Origin: Shinella lacus | GTDB taxonomy: Bacteria > Pseudomonadota > Alphaproteobacteria > Rhizobiales > Rhizobiaceae | Assembly: GCF_010994755.1 (NCBI RefSeq) | Contig: NZ_WHSB02000013.1 | Location: forward strand, 100,201 to 164,200 | Reading direction: 5' to 3' | DNA: 64,000 nt | Shown here: in pieces, positions 8,407-16,764 of the stretch | Layout: each line of letters opens with the position of its first letter | Position numbering within the stretch: position 1 is the first letter of the stretch | The notes under the pieces: generated by a model | What the model was told of the DNA's origin: nothing | The model's input: the letters and a program-made list of their open reading frames with translations, nothing else | The model's database searches: none | Made by a program: the position numbers and the translations under genes

Positions 8407-9167
8407 TGACCGAAATATTTGGCGTTGATGGCGTCGAGCTTGCCGTTTTCGCGGATGATGGCGAGCCCCTTGTTGACGCTCTCGACGAGGGCCTCGTTCT
8501 TCTTGTTGATGGCAATTGCCACCCCTTCGCCGAACTCCTTGGCGTCCGCGCCGGTCAATTGCGGCCCGACGAGCTCGAAATCCTTGCCCGCATCGCTGTT
8601 CAGGAAGCCATGGATGACCTGAGCCTGGTAGCTGATATGCAGGTCGGCGCGGCCGGCCGTAAGCTCCAGATAGGGCGCGCTGCCGGTGTCGTAGCGCGTG
8701 ATGGTCGCCGTCGGGTAGTGGCTGGTGACATAGGCGTCCATCGGCGTGCCGGTCTGCACGGCGATCGTCTTGCCGGCGAGCCCTTCGGGCGTGATGTCGA
8801 GCGCAGCACCCTTCTTGGCGACGAAACGGAAGATCGGGCGGTCGTAGATATCGCTGAACGCAATGACCTGCCGGCGCTTCTCGGTGACGGTGAGCTGCGA
8901 GATCAGCGCGTCGTACTTGCCGTCGATCAGCCCCGGGATCATGCCGTCCCAGGCGGCGTTGAAGATGTTGCAGTCGAGTTGCGCGGCCTCGCAGACGGCC
9001 TGCATCAGCTCGATGTCGTAGCCGACGAGCTTGCCTTCGGAATCGATATATTCGAACGGCGGGAACGTGGCGTCGGTAGCGATATCCAGCGTCTCGGCGG
9101 CCTGTGCCGTCGTCAGGGTCGCGGCCACGATCATGGTGGCGCACAGGGATTTGAGAATAGCCTTCAT
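8403..9167 (-). CDS. Amino-acid ABC transporter substrate-binding protein, family 3 (ArgT/HisJ/OccT type)
   Basis: This 254-aa periplasmic protein has a signal peptide (MKAILKSLCATMIVAATLTT, cleavage after AQA). The mature start, ETLDIATDATFPPFEYIDSE, followed by GYDIELMQAVCEAA and WDGMIPGLIDGKYDALISQL, is the signature of cationic amino acid/opine binding proteins. The two Cys near residues 60 and 67 match the disulfide of this class. With a ureohydrolase in the same operon, arginine, agmatine-like compounds or a guanidino opine are the most likely ligands; this is inference. Confidence 0.9.
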   Translation of the reverse strand: MKAILKSLCATMIVAATLTTAQAAETLDIATDATFPPFEYIDSEGKLVGYDIELMQAVCEAAQLDCNIFNAAWDGMIPGLIDGKYDALISQLTVTEKRRQVIAFSDIYDRPIFRFVAKKGAALDITPEGLAGKTIAVQTGTPMDAYVTSHYPTATITRYDTGSAPYLELTAGRADLHISYQAQVIHGFLNSDAGKDFELVGPQLTGADAKEFGEGVAIAINKKNEALVESVNKGLAIIRENGKLDAINAKYFGQ

Positions 9168-9220
9168 TGTTCCGTCCTCTCGGGTTTGGTTATCGTCTGG
9201 ATTTTGGGGATCGCCGGCGT

Positions 9221-9991
9221 TTAGTGCTGGAGCCGGCCGGCCAGGAACTGCTGCAACCGCGGGCTCTTCGCCTCGGTGAAGATGGCGTCCGGCGTGCCTT
9301 CCTCCTCCACCCGTCCCTGGTGGAGGTAGACGACGCGGCTGGAGGCATGGCGCGCAAAGCCCATCTCGTGGGTGACGACGATCATCGTGCGCCCTTCCTC
9401 CGCAAGCGCCTGCATGACGCGCAGGACCTCGCTGACGAGCTCCGGATCGAGCGCCGAGGTCGGCTCGTCGAAGAGCATCACGTCCGGGTTCATGCTGAGG
9501 GCACGCGCGATCGCCACGCGCTGCTGCTGGCCGCCGGAAAGGTGGGAAGGGTATTTCTCCAGGACCTCGTGGTTGAGGCCGACCTTCGCCAGGTTGGCCT
9601 TTGCCCGCTCGATTGCGTCCTTGCGCGAAAGGCCGAGCACGCTCACCGGCGCCTCGGCGACATTCGACAGCACCGACATGTGCGACCACAGGCAGAAATT
9701 CTGGAAGACCATGGCAAGCCGGCTGCGCATGCGGCGCAACTGGTGCCGGTCATTCGCCCGCAGCATGCCGTCGCGATCCTTGACCGTCGCCAGCACCTCG
9801 CCGTTGATGGCGACGGTGCCGGTACTCGGGCGCTCCAGGAAGTTGATGCAGCGCAGGAACGTGCTCTTGCCGGAGCCGCTGGCACCGATGACGCTGATGA
9901 CGTCGCCGGCTTTCGCCTGGAGCGAAACGCCCTTCAGCACCTCATGCGTCCCATAGGACTTGTGAATGTCTGTCGCGCTGAGTTTCAGCAT
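9221..9991 (-). CDS. Polar amino-acid ABC transporter ATP-binding protein, HisP/OccP-like
   Basis: I chose ATG 9991 because it has GAGGG about six bases upstream and gives the usual HisP start ([20 protein letters not shown]); a longer frame to 10111 lacks family similarity. The 256-aa product has Walker [11 protein letters not shown]-loop MVFQNFCLW, signature LSGGQQQR, Walker [17 protein letters not shown] and H-loop VTHEM. It is the first gene of the minus-strand importer/ureohydrolase operon, about 100 bases downstream of a long palindrome. Confidence 0.92.
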   Translation of the reverse strand: MLKLSATDIHKSYGTHEVLKGVSLQAKAGDVISVIGASGSGKSTFLRCINFLERPSTGTVAINGEVLATVKDRDGMLRANDRHQLRRMRSRLAMVFQNFCLWSHMSVLSNVAEAPVSVLGLSRKDAIERAKANLAKVGLNHEVLEKYPSHLSGGQQQRVAIARALSMNPDVMLFDEPTSALDPELVSEVLRVMQALAEEGRTMIVVTHEMGFARHASSRVVYLHQGRVEEEGTPDAIFTEAKSPRLQQFLAGRLQH

Positions 9992-10092
9992 CGGATCCCT
10001 CTTGGCGAGGCGGCTCGAACCGCTCTTCTGCTCAATTCTTTTGCCATCTAGGGACATGGCTGCATTTTGCGCAAATGACGATTCTTCACCCG

Positions 10093-10115
10093 ATACATGA
10101 TGTGAAATCATGTAT
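10093..10115. promoter_or_regulatory. Perfect palindrome, likely LysR-type operator of the amino-acid importer operon
   Basis: The sequence has arms ATACATGAT and ATCATGTAT separated by GTGAA: a perfect 9-bp inverted repeat with a 5-base spacer. It contains the T-N11-A pattern expected for LysR proteins. It lies about 100 bases upstream of the HisP-like start and 80 bases from the end of the LysR gene, which is transcribed in the same direction. Confidence 0.6.
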
Positions 10116-10197
10116 CCCTCAGCCGCGTCAGGCGCAGCCGTGAAGTCGATGGAATAATTTATGATTTGCCGTCAGCTTTCGCGGGGGGCGAGACCCG

Positions 10198-11127
10198 TCA
10201 GGGAAGAGTTTCCCAGGAGGCATCGCGACCGAAGCGTGCAAGCAGCCAGCGCAGGAAAAGCCGTGTCACGGATCGGCCGAGGCTCGCATTGTTGCAGACC
10301 ACATGCCAGCCGCCGAAGGCGTCGATGGAAAAGGAGAAGGGTTTGATCAGCACGCCGCGCTTGAGGTCTGACGCCGACAGCGTGTCGCTCACCAGCGCGA
10401 CGCCGGTGCCGTGGATCGCAAGGTCGATCGCCATGCCGAGGTCGCTGCAATAGAGATGACGGGCCTGCTGGGCGAGATCGGGCTCGCCTGCTTCGGAAAA
10501 CCAGCGCCGCCATTCGGACCCGTCGTCCCAGTGCAGCAGCAGGCAGTGGCGGAGATCGGCTGGTTGGGTGATCGAGCCGCCGATGCGCTCGAACAGCAGC
10601 GGGCTGCAAACCGGTGTGACATTCACATGCGCAAGAAGCGCGGACCAGCGATCCGCCCAGCCACCCGGGCCAAAGGAGATGCCGACATCGATGTCGCCGA
10701 GCTCGTGCACGCGCTGGTTCTCGACCAGGCGGATGTGGCATTCGATCGAGGGATGGTCCTGGCAGAAATCGCTGATGTGCCGGGCAAGCCAGGTATTGGC
10801 GAACATGGGCGGACACGCGACGTCGAGCCGCCCGCCGACCTGGCTCGCGTCGGAGAGGCGCATCGTGGCGGCGAGGATTTCCTGAAGTGCGGCGGACACC
10901 GTCTTTGCGAGGATGCGGCCAGCATCCGTCAGCGCCACGCCACGTCCGGCCTTGGCGAAGAGATCGCAGCCGAGCGCCTCTTCCAGGCGGCGGATCTGAT
11001 GGCTGACCGCGCTGTCGGTCAGGTGAAGCTCGGCCGCCGCCTTGGCAAGGCTCTGATGGCGCGCGGCCGCCTCGAATGTTCGCAGCGTCGGCAGGGGAAG
11101 GTTGCGCAAGTCGGCCAACGGAATCAA
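10198..11127 (-). CDS. LysR-family regulator, GcvA-like
   Basis: The 309-aa protein begins with LRNLPLPTLRTFEAAARHQS and carries the winged helix-turn-helix (AAAELHLTDSAVSHQIRRLE), as in GcvA-type LysR regulators. The effector domain follows from about residue 95 (GRLDVACPPMFANTWLARHI). The only good start is TTG 11127; no clear ribosome binding site is visible there. It sits upstream of, and in the same direction as, the importer/ureohydrolase operon, with the 10093 palindrome between them, so it is the likely local activator. The effector is probably the imported amine. Confidence 0.85.
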   Translation of the reverse strand: MIPLADLRNLPLPTLRTFEAAARHQSLAKAAAELHLTDSAVSHQIRRLEEALGCDLFAKAGRGVALTDAGRILAKTVSAALQEILAATMRLSDASQVGGRLDVACPPMFANTWLARHISDFCQDHPSIECHIRLVENQRVHELGDIDVGISFGPGGWADRWSALLAHVNVTPVCSPLLFERIGGSITQPADLRHCLLLHWDDGSEWRRWFSEAGEPDLAQQARHLYCSDLGMAIDLAIHGTGVALVSDTLSASDLKRGVLIKPFSFSIDAFGGWHVVCNNASLGRSVTRLFLRWLLARFGRDASWETLP

Positions 11128-11242
11128 CGAACATGTGAAGGAGGATATTGCGCGCGACGATACGCGCAGTTCTGAGACCGCGCAACGCGCTTCACGGCAA
11201 CACCAACATGCAGTTGGGCGCGACGAGGGGAACCCCGCGGCC

Positions 11243-11341
11243 TCATTTCACCATGAAGCGTGAGCTGAACGGCAGGCTTGCCGCGCCGACTGCCTTGGGG
11301 GCAGCATAGGTCTTGCCGACGATTTCGTCGATGGTGGGATT
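11243..11341 (-). pseudogene. Remnant of an unidentified gene (C-terminal end)
   Basis: The minus strand encodes NPTIDEIVGKTYAAPKAVGA followed by ASLPFSSRFMVK and a stop at 11243, which reads like the genuine end of a protein. The frame continues upstream into low-complexity arginine-rich translation without recognisable similarity, so only the last 30 or so codons seem to survive. I cannot name the parent family. Confidence 0.35.
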
Positions 11342-11473
11342 TCTTCTCGGACGAGATCGTACAGCGCCGTACAGATGCTGGCCGGGATGAAGGAGGAGAA
11401 GCAGCAGACGGCATAGGCAAACTCGTGGTCGGCGTCGGCGCGCCCTATCCGGCACCCCATCGCCGCTTGCCCC

Positions 11474-11671
11474 ATGCCGGACCTCTGGTTCGAGGGCATG
11501 TTCGGCGACGGCTATGAAAAGTCTAAGGCGCTCGCCGATTTCATGAAGGTCGAGTACCTGTCGGCCGGAGACCACGTCTCGACCGACGGCGTGGATGGCA
11601 TCCACTTCTCCGCCGAGACCAACATCACGCTCGGACACGCGATCGCCGACAAGGTCGCGGCGTTGTTCTGA
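11474..11671 (+). pseudogene. C-terminal remnant of an SGNH/GDSL hydrolase (arylesterase-like)
   Basis: The 65 codons encode MPDLWFEGMFGDGYEKSKAL, then a late segment TDGVDGIHFSAETNITLGHA. The D-G-V-D-G-I-H-F-S/T motif holds the catalytic Asp and His of SGNH esterases (block V). The catalytic Ser block (GDS) and the rest of the N-terminus are missing; the sequence upstream is in other frames (a fragment KLVVGVGAPYP precedes it in a different frame). The piece is therefore a decayed gene rather than a small protein. It abuts a strong hairpin. Confidence 0.6.
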
Positions 11672-11674
11672 GCA

Positions 11675-11709
11675 AAGCCACTCCGGCACCTCCCCTGCCG
11701 GAGTGGCTT
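11675..11709. terminator. Strong bidirectional hairpin terminator
   Basis: A perfect 14-bp stem (AAGCCACTCCGGCA / TGCCGGAGTGGCTT) encloses a 7-base CCTCCCC loop. Its right arm overlaps the TAA of the minus-strand esterase gene (11708), and it follows the plus-strand esterase remnant by four bases. Confidence 0.8.
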
Positions 11710-12460
11710 ACATTTCCAGCCACTTGCCGAAGAAATACGCGATCTGCTTATGCCACCACGGCCAGTCGTGGCTCGCGTCCGGCCCCCAGAAATCGACCCA
11801 GGCGGGAATGCCCTTCTCGCGCAACACGGCCTCCAGGTGACGGGTGTCCTCGATCATCTGCTCCTCCCAGGCGCCCTGGCCGCAGCAGAAGAAGAGGCGG
11901 CGCGAGCGGATCCGGTCGAGGAGATCGCCTTCGGGCATTCCTGCGAGATAGTTCACCGGCGAGTTGAAGTAGATCTGGCCGTCCAGTGCATCGCCGAAGA
12001 AATGCCGAGTGGAGTAGACGCCACTCAGCGCGATGACGCCGGCGGCGCGGTCGGGGAAGCGGAACAGGAAGTTGCTGGCGTGGAAGGCGCCCATCGAACA
12101 GCCCGACAGGATCGGCAAGCCGCCGCCGGCGGCAAGGATCTCCGGCAGCAATTCGTCGTTGATGTAGCGGAAATAGGATTCGTGGCGGGCGATGCGGGCC
12201 GGAAGGTCGTGGCCGTTGGAAAAGAAGCTCTCGCCGTCGATGCCGTCGGCGGTCCAGAGCCGGATTTCGCCGGCGTTAATGCGATCGGCGAGCGCGTTGA
12301 CGCCGCCTGAATCCTCGTACTGGTAGAAGCGTCCGTTGGATGTGGGGAAGACGAGCACCGGCCGGCCGGCATGGCCGTAGGTCTTGAACTCCATCTCCCG
12401 CCCGAGGTGATGGCTGAAGCGCTTCTGATAGTCGACCTGCACCGTATTAACGCTCCACAT
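11708..12460 (-). CDS. Esterase-family alpha/beta hydrolase paired with an ATP-grasp ligase
   Basis: The roughly 250-aa protein belongs to the esterase (Fes/esterase D-like) branch of alpha/beta hydrolases. Nucleophile elbow SGCSMGAFHASNFLFRFPD holds the Ser, HDWPWW near residue 234 holds the likely His, and LVFPTSNGRFYQYED gives the oxyanion-side strand. No signal peptide is seen, so it is cytoplasmic. ATG 12460 overlaps the upstream ATP-grasp gene by 14 bases; GTG 12442 with GGAG upstream is also possible. The tight coupling suggests it hydrolyses or transfers an acyl group on the ligase's substrate or product. Its actual substrate is unknown. Confidence 0.8.
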   Translation of the reverse strand: MWSVNTVQVDYQKRFSHHLGREMEFKTYGHAGRPVLVFPTSNGRFYQYEDSGGVNALADRINAGEIRLWTADGIDGESFFSNGHDLPARIARHESYFRYINDELLPEILAAGGGLPILSGCSMGAFHASNFLFRFPDRAAGVIALSGVYSTRHFFGDALDGQIYFNSPVNYLAGMPEGDLLDRIRSRRLFFCCGQGAWEEQMIEDTRHLEAVLREKGIPAWVDFWGPDASHDWPWWHKQIAYFFGKWLEM

Positions 12461-13616
12461 CCTGGATGAAGCGCACGATGGCTTTCACCTCTTCAAAATC
12501 TTCCGAACGGAACTGATAGGCGAAATTGCCCATAGCCCGGCTGAACACATCCTCGATCGGCGCGCAATGCACGATCTTCTTGCCATGGGCCGCCAGAATC
12601 GCCCCGTGGTCGTTGACGTAGCGAATGTGATTCTTGCGGCTGGCATAGCCGGTATAGTAGCGCCCCGTGAAGGGGCCGGCGACCTTGTTGTTGACGACCA
12701 TGCCGGCCCATTCGCGATAGACGTCCATATCGTAGGAGTAGTTGATGGCGTCGGTCATCCAGGCGCCGGGCGGGCGCATGTTGACCTCCAGCGCCACGAT
12801 GCGCCCGTCCGAGCGGGTCTGGAAGAACTCGATATGGAAGAACTTTTCGCGGATGCCGAAGGCCTTGACGGCGGCGCGGCCGGCCTTTTGTACCGCGGGA
12901 TCGACGAAGGGCAGGCAATAGTAGTTGAGGTGCGAATCGGCGTTGACCACGCCCATGATGCTCTGCTCGAAACGGTGGCTGGCGGCGAAGACGATCTCGC
13001 CGTCGCGGTTCACCAGCCCGTCATAGGTCAGGATGATGCCGTCGATGAACTGTTCGGCGACATAACGCACGCCGGGCTTTTTCGCCGCCTCGAAGGCGTC
13101 GAGATCCGCCTTGTCGCTGATCTTCAGCGTGTTGCTGGCGCCCGAGCCCTGGTCCGGCTTGATTACGATGGGATAGCCGACCTCGGCGATGAAGGCCTCC
13201 ACGCCGGCCCGGTCGACATAGCCGTGCTGGCGGATCGTCTCGACGCCGGCCTTCTTGAAGAAGGCGCTCATCTTCGACTTCTGCTTAAGGTTCTCGATGA
13301 AATCGCTGCGGATGCCGGGAATGTTGAAATCAGTGCGAATCGCCGCGTCCTGCTCCAGCCAGTGCTCGTTGAGTGATTCGAACCGTTCGATGCGGCCCCA
13401 GCGATGGATGAAATGGCCCATGGCGCGCAGCACCTGCTCGGCATTCTCCATGTCCGCGATGCGGTAATATTCGCTGAGGGCGTTCTTGAGCTTCGGGGCG
13501 AGGCGGTCGAAGGGCGCGTCGCCGATCCCCAGGATCGTGGCGCCGGCCTGCCGGAGGCGATCGCAGAAGTCGGCATTGTTGGCGGGAAAGTGCGGAGAGA
13601 AGAACACGAATTTCAC
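12447..13616 (-). CDS. ATP-grasp domain protein (carboxylate-amine/thiol ligase-like)
   Basis: The start is GTG 13616 (MKFVFFSPHFPANNADFCDR), giving 389 aa. Residues 1-100 look like a pre-ATP-grasp Rossmann-like domain. The ATP-grasp core follows: KSKMSAFFKKAGVETIRQHG, then YPIVIKPDQGSGASNTLKIS as the nucleotide-binding loop, the VAEQFIDG hinge, and the metal-binding VALEVNMRPPGAWMTDAIN. Such enzymes activate a carboxylate as an acyl phosphate and couple it to an amine or thiol. It forms an overlapping two-gene unit with the esterase. The substrate cannot be read from the sequence; a peptide-like or modified amino-acid metabolite is plausible. Confidence 0.82.
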   Translation of the reverse strand: MKFVFFSPHFPANNADFCDRLRQAGATILGIGDAPFDRLAPKLKNALSEYYRIADMENAEQVLRAMGHFIHRWGRIERFESLNEHWLEQDAAIRTDFNIPGIRSDFIENLKQKSKMSAFFKKAGVETIRQHGYVDRAGVEAFIAEVGYPIVIKPDQGSGASNTLKISDKADLDAFEAAKKPGVRYVAEQFIDGIILTYDGLVNRDGEIVFAASHRFEQSIMGVVNADSHLNYYCLPFVDPAVQKAGRAAVKAFGIREKFFHIEFFQTRSDGRIVALEVNMRPPGAWMTDAINYSYDMDVYREWAGMVVNNKVAGPFTGRYYTGYASRKNHIRYVNDHGAILAAHGKKIVHCAPIEDVFSRAMGNFAYQFRSEDFEEVKAIVRFIQDVER

Positions 13617-13932
13617 GAGGAACTGCTCCGGGAGGTGAAAGGGAATATTAGTCGAGGTCGAAATGAGAGAAAAGTGGGGTTTGGCGCCACAATCGCAGCG
13701 CAAAACCGTTTTGTCCGGCCCGCCTAAAGGCTACCGATCGCCGCGTTGACGGCCTCGATCCGGCGCAGACGCGCGCGTCCTTCGGCGCCGGCGCGAAGGC
13801 TCGCATGCACCATGATGCGGTGGCAGACGGCCGGCACGGCGGCGTGGTTGTACTTCGGGCTGCGGGCGTGGGCTGGGCGGGCGTCGCGCTCGTCATGACG
13901 GCGATCGCCTCTTTCTGCCGCACGCTGGTCGG
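13617..13932. other. Non-coding/degenerate stretch upstream of the ATP-grasp gene
   Basis: The first part should hold the promoter of the minus-strand ATP-grasp operon. From about 13740 on, both strands give only arginine-rich open frames without recognisable similarity. The right end runs into the TctA remnant, so this is probably eroded coding DNA. Confidence 0.4.
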
Positions 13933-14292
13933 CATCCCGGCCCGCGCATCGTCGAGGAGCATCTGCGCCTCTTCTGGGGCCTCCTGGTGGTCAGCTTCCT
14001 CATCGGCAATGTCTTCCTGCTGGAGCTGAACATTCCGCTGATCGGCCTCTGGGTGCGGCTCGACCGTTTCGAGCCCGCGCCGCAGCTCATCGGTTTCGTA
14101 CTCGGGCCAATGATGGAGGAGTATTTTCGCCGCACCATGCTTTTGTCGCGCGGTGATGCGCTGGTGCTGTTGGAGCGGCCGGGTTCGGCGCTGCTGCTCG
14201 CTGCGGCGCTCCTGTTGTTTGTCGCAGCTTTGGTGCCGGTTGCACGCTGGAGGGCGATTATCCACCGCCAAACGCATGGGAAGACGGCCTGA
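13933..14292 (+). pseudogene. C-terminal remnant of a TctA-type tricarboxylate transporter permease
   Basis: The frame encodes HPGPRIVEEHLRLFWGLLVV, then NVFLLELNIPLIGLWVRLDR and GFVLGPMMEEYFRRTMLLSR. These are the last segments of TctA permeases (about 500 aa), whose C-terminal G-x-x-L-G-P-x-x-E-E motif precedes the final membrane helix (SALLLAAALLLFVAALVPV). Only the last 120 codons remain; the frame is not continuous upstream and no TctB or TctC gene is adjacent. It is therefore a truncated gene, possibly deleted together with its operon. Confidence 0.75.
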
Positions 14293-14336
14293 ACTGATTT
14301 TTTCCAGGCTGCGTCCTGCCCCTCGGCGGGTTGCGC

Positions 14337-15116
14337 CTATACTGTCGGCACGGTTCCGCCATCGATGATGTATTCCGTCCCCGTTATCGCCGAAGCTCGG
14401 TCGGAGGCAAGGAAGGCGATGAGGTTGGCGACTTCGTGCGGCTTTGCCGGCCGGCCCATCGGAATGCCGCCGAGCGCATCCATGATGATCTTCTTGCCGC
14501 CCTCATAGTCGGTGCCGGCCTGCTCTGCCAGGCGTTCGGCCAGACGCACCGCCGCCTCGGTCTCGATCCAGCCCGGCGACACCCGCGCCACGCGCACGCC
14601 CTTGGGAGACACCTCTTTCGACAGGGCCTTGCTGTAGGTCGAAAGCGCGGCCTTCGCCGCCGCATAGGCAGTCGTCGACTCCGGCAGGGGGAGGACCCTC
14701 TGGATGGAAGAGACATGGATCACGACGCCACATCCCTGAGCGACCATTTCCGGAACAAGCTGCCGATCAAGCCGGATGGCAGGGAAGAGATTGAGATATA
14801 GCTCCTTGTGCCACTCGGCATCGGTCAGCGCCGAAAAGCCGCCGCCCGGCGCCGAGGAGCCGCCGAGCATATGCACGATGATGTCGACGCCGCCAAGCCG
14901 CTCACGCACGGCGTGGGCCACGGCGGCACAACCTTCCTCGGTGGTGAGATCGGCCGCAATGAAGAGCTCTTCAGGCAGGGCCTCGGGCCGGGCGCGGGCG
15001 GTCGTGAGCACCTGCGCACCGAGCTCCCGGAACAGTTCCACGGTGGCGGCGCCAGCGCCCTTCGTTCCCGCGGTGATGAGGGCGCGTTTGCCTTTCAACG
15101 TGAGAAATCCGGTCAT
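14337..15116 (-). CDS. Short-chain dehydrogenase/reductase (SDR)
   Basis: This is a 259-aa classical SDR. The cofactor loop is [11 protein letters not shown] (T-G-x-x-x-G-x-G variant with A for the first G), then [21 protein letters not shown], catalytic Ser in [10 protein letters not shown], Tyr-x-x-x-Lys in [11 protein letters not shown], and a C-terminal [14 protein letters not shown]. It oxidises or reduces a hydroxyl/keto compound with NAD(P). The gene overlaps the upstream NTF2-like gene (TGATG) and the pair is divergent from the LysR gene at 15534, its likely regulator. Confidence 0.88.
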   Translation of the reverse strand: MTGFLTLKGKRALITAGTKGAGAATVELFRELGAQVLTTARARPEALPEELFIAADLTTEEGCAAVAHAVRERLGGVDIIVHMLGGSSAPGGGFSALTDAEWHKELYLNLFPAIRLDRQLVPEMVAQGCGVVIHVSSIQRVLPLPESTTAYAAAKAALSTYSKALSKEVSPKGVRVARVSPGWIETEAAVRLAERLAEQAGTDYEGGKKIIMDALGGIPMGRPAKPHEVANLIAFLASDRASAITGTEYIIDGGTVPTV

Positions 15117-15436
15117 CAGCCAATCTCCAGTCCGACGATCCTGTCGTCCTTGACGGTGAAGGAAAAATCGAGCGTCACGGGGCTGTTGGGAAATTGTCCC
15201 GTCACCGTCGCACGGACGGAAACGTTGTCACCCGCACCTTTCGTCTCGATGGGCTCGGCGACGTGACGGTACTTTTCCTTTGCTGCCACCCACCAGCTAC
15301 GGATTGCGCCCACACCTTCATGGCGGGAGCCCTCGTCGTTAACCACGGCGCTCGCGGAGAACACCGCAGCCAGGGCATCCGGGTCGTTGCGCCTGTCGGC
15401 GTCGAAATAGGCTTTCACAACGTCAGGCATATCCAT
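15116..15436 (-). CDS. NTF2/SnoaL-like small protein
   Basis: The 106-aa protein starts [20 protein letters not shown] and continues [21 protein letters not shown] and [12 protein letters not shown]. This is the alpha-plus-beta cone fold of SnoaL/NTF2-like proteins, which act as small isomerases, hydratases or ligand-binding partners. It is translationally coupled to the SDR gene and probably acts on the same substrate. Its function cannot be stated more precisely. Confidence 0.8.
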   Translation of the reverse strand: MDMPDVVKAYFDADRRNDPDALAAVFSASAVVNDEGSRHEGVGAIRSWWVAAKEKYRHVAEPIETKGAGDNVSVRATVTGQFPNSPVTLDFSFTVKDDRIVGLEIG

Positions 15437-15533
15437 CGCTTCTTCCTCATCTGTATGTTCCTCCTAGATAAGGCTCGACGATTGTATGAATAAGTGGGAT
15501 AAAACGGGATGACTAATTGAACGAATCGGGACA

Positions 15534-16463
15534 ATGGAGCGCGCTGGCCTGAACGACCTGAATGCCGTCATCGCAATTGCGCGCAGGAGAACGTTTCGAG
15601 CGGCCGCCATCGATCTCGGGATGTCCACGACCGCGCTGAGCCATGCCATCGGAAAGCTCGAGGCAAATCTTGGCGTGCGCCTGTTCAATCGCACGACGCG
15701 CAGCGTCTCGCTGACCGATGCCGGCAGGCTGTTCGTGGAACGGGTGGGGCCTGCACTTCAGGATATCCATGGCGCATTGGATATGGTGCGATCCCAACGG
15801 GAGACGCCCTCGGGGACGATACGGATCAATGCCGCTCCGTTTGCCGCGCGCGAAATCATCTCGCCGCTCGTCATCGAATTTCTTCGTCGCTATCCGGACA
15901 TGAACGTCGACCTGGTGACCGAAGGGCGGTTGATCGATATCGTTGCCGATGGTTTTGATCTAGGCGTGCGGGTTGCCGGCCTGGTTCCCAGCGACATGAT
16001 CGCCGTCCCACTCGGCCGCCCGCAGCGATATGCTATCGTCGGGTCTCCCGACTATTTCAGGCACAACGGAAAACCGCGTGTCCCACCGGACCTTCTCGGC
16101 CACAAATGCATCCGTGTGCGCTTGCCGGACGGCGCGCTTTTCCGATGGCGTTTCGAGAAGGACGGGGAGACGGTTCAGATCGACGTGCGGGGGCCTATCA
16201 TGCTCGACGAAGTAAGCCTCGCGCGAACCGCCGTCATGGAGAATATCGGCATTGGTTGCTTCATGGAGCAAGGCGTCCTCGCCGATATAGAGGCAGGCCG
16301 TCTGGTCCGCGTGCTGGAGGATTGGACGCCGCCCTTTCCGGGGCTCTGCCTGTATTATCCCGGCCGCCGAAATCTATCCGCCGGCGTTAAGGCTTTTCTC
16401 GCCTTAGCGCGTGAGGTGGCGGGGAAAAGTGTCGCAAAGCGCCGGAACAGGCGTATGCAATAA
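15534..16463 (+). CDS. LysR-family regulator
   Basis: The 309-aa protein has an N-terminal wHTH ([20 protein letters not shown], then [20 protein letters not shown]) and an effector domain from about residue 92 ([20 protein letters not shown]). The [19 protein letters not shown] stretch is typical of the AaeR/DmlR-like subgroup. It is divergent from the NTF2-like/SDR pair with 97 bases between, the common arrangement for a LysR protein and its target. Confidence 0.88.
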   Translation: MERAGLNDLNAVIAIARRRTFRAAAIDLGMSTTALSHAIGKLEANLGVRLFNRTTRSVSLTDAGRLFVERVGPALQDIHGALDMVRSQRETPSGTIRINAAPFAAREIISPLVIEFLRRYPDMNVDLVTEGRLIDIVADGFDLGVRVAGLVPSDMIAVPLGRPQRYAIVGSPDYFRHNGKPRVPPDLLGHKCIRVRLPDGALFRWRFEKDGETVQIDVRGPIMLDEVSLARTAVMENIGIGCFMEQGVLADIEAGRLVRVLEDWTPPFPGLCLYYPGRRNLSAGVKAFLALAREVAGKSVAKRRNRRMQ

Positions 16464-16764
16464 CCTTAAGACTGCAAAGCATGGTGATCAGTTGCCGTTG
16501 CCGGCAGATGCGAAGATGCAGAGCGGACCTGCCCGTTTTAAAGCCGGGCCTTGCAAAAGAATGGCCCGGTAAAAGGGATTATCCGCCATTATAATAGAGC
16601 GATGTGGCGTGCTTTATTTCGTATTTTTTGTTCATAATCCGCACGGTGCGATATAGCGTTCCGGCATGGCTTCGCACCCATTTTGCCGCAGAGGCTTCCC
16701 CGGTTCGACACGGCCATGGCAAGGGCGACCCGATCTCTGGCAAGCGGGTCGACGAACCCATCGG
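16464..16764. other. Intergenic region between convergent genes
   Basis: This 301-base stretch lies between the LysR stop and the convergent isomerase stop. Apart from the hairpin at 16544-16569 I see no conserved reading frame or other signal. Confidence 0.5.
16544..16569. terminator. Hairpin, probable terminator
   Basis: A 7-bp stem (CCGGGCC / GGCCCGG) with a 12-base A-rich loop lies 80 bases after the LysR stop. It is followed by TAAAAGGG, a poor U-tract on the plus strand; on the minus strand the TTTTAAA stretch just beyond the stem fits better. Confidence 0.5.
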
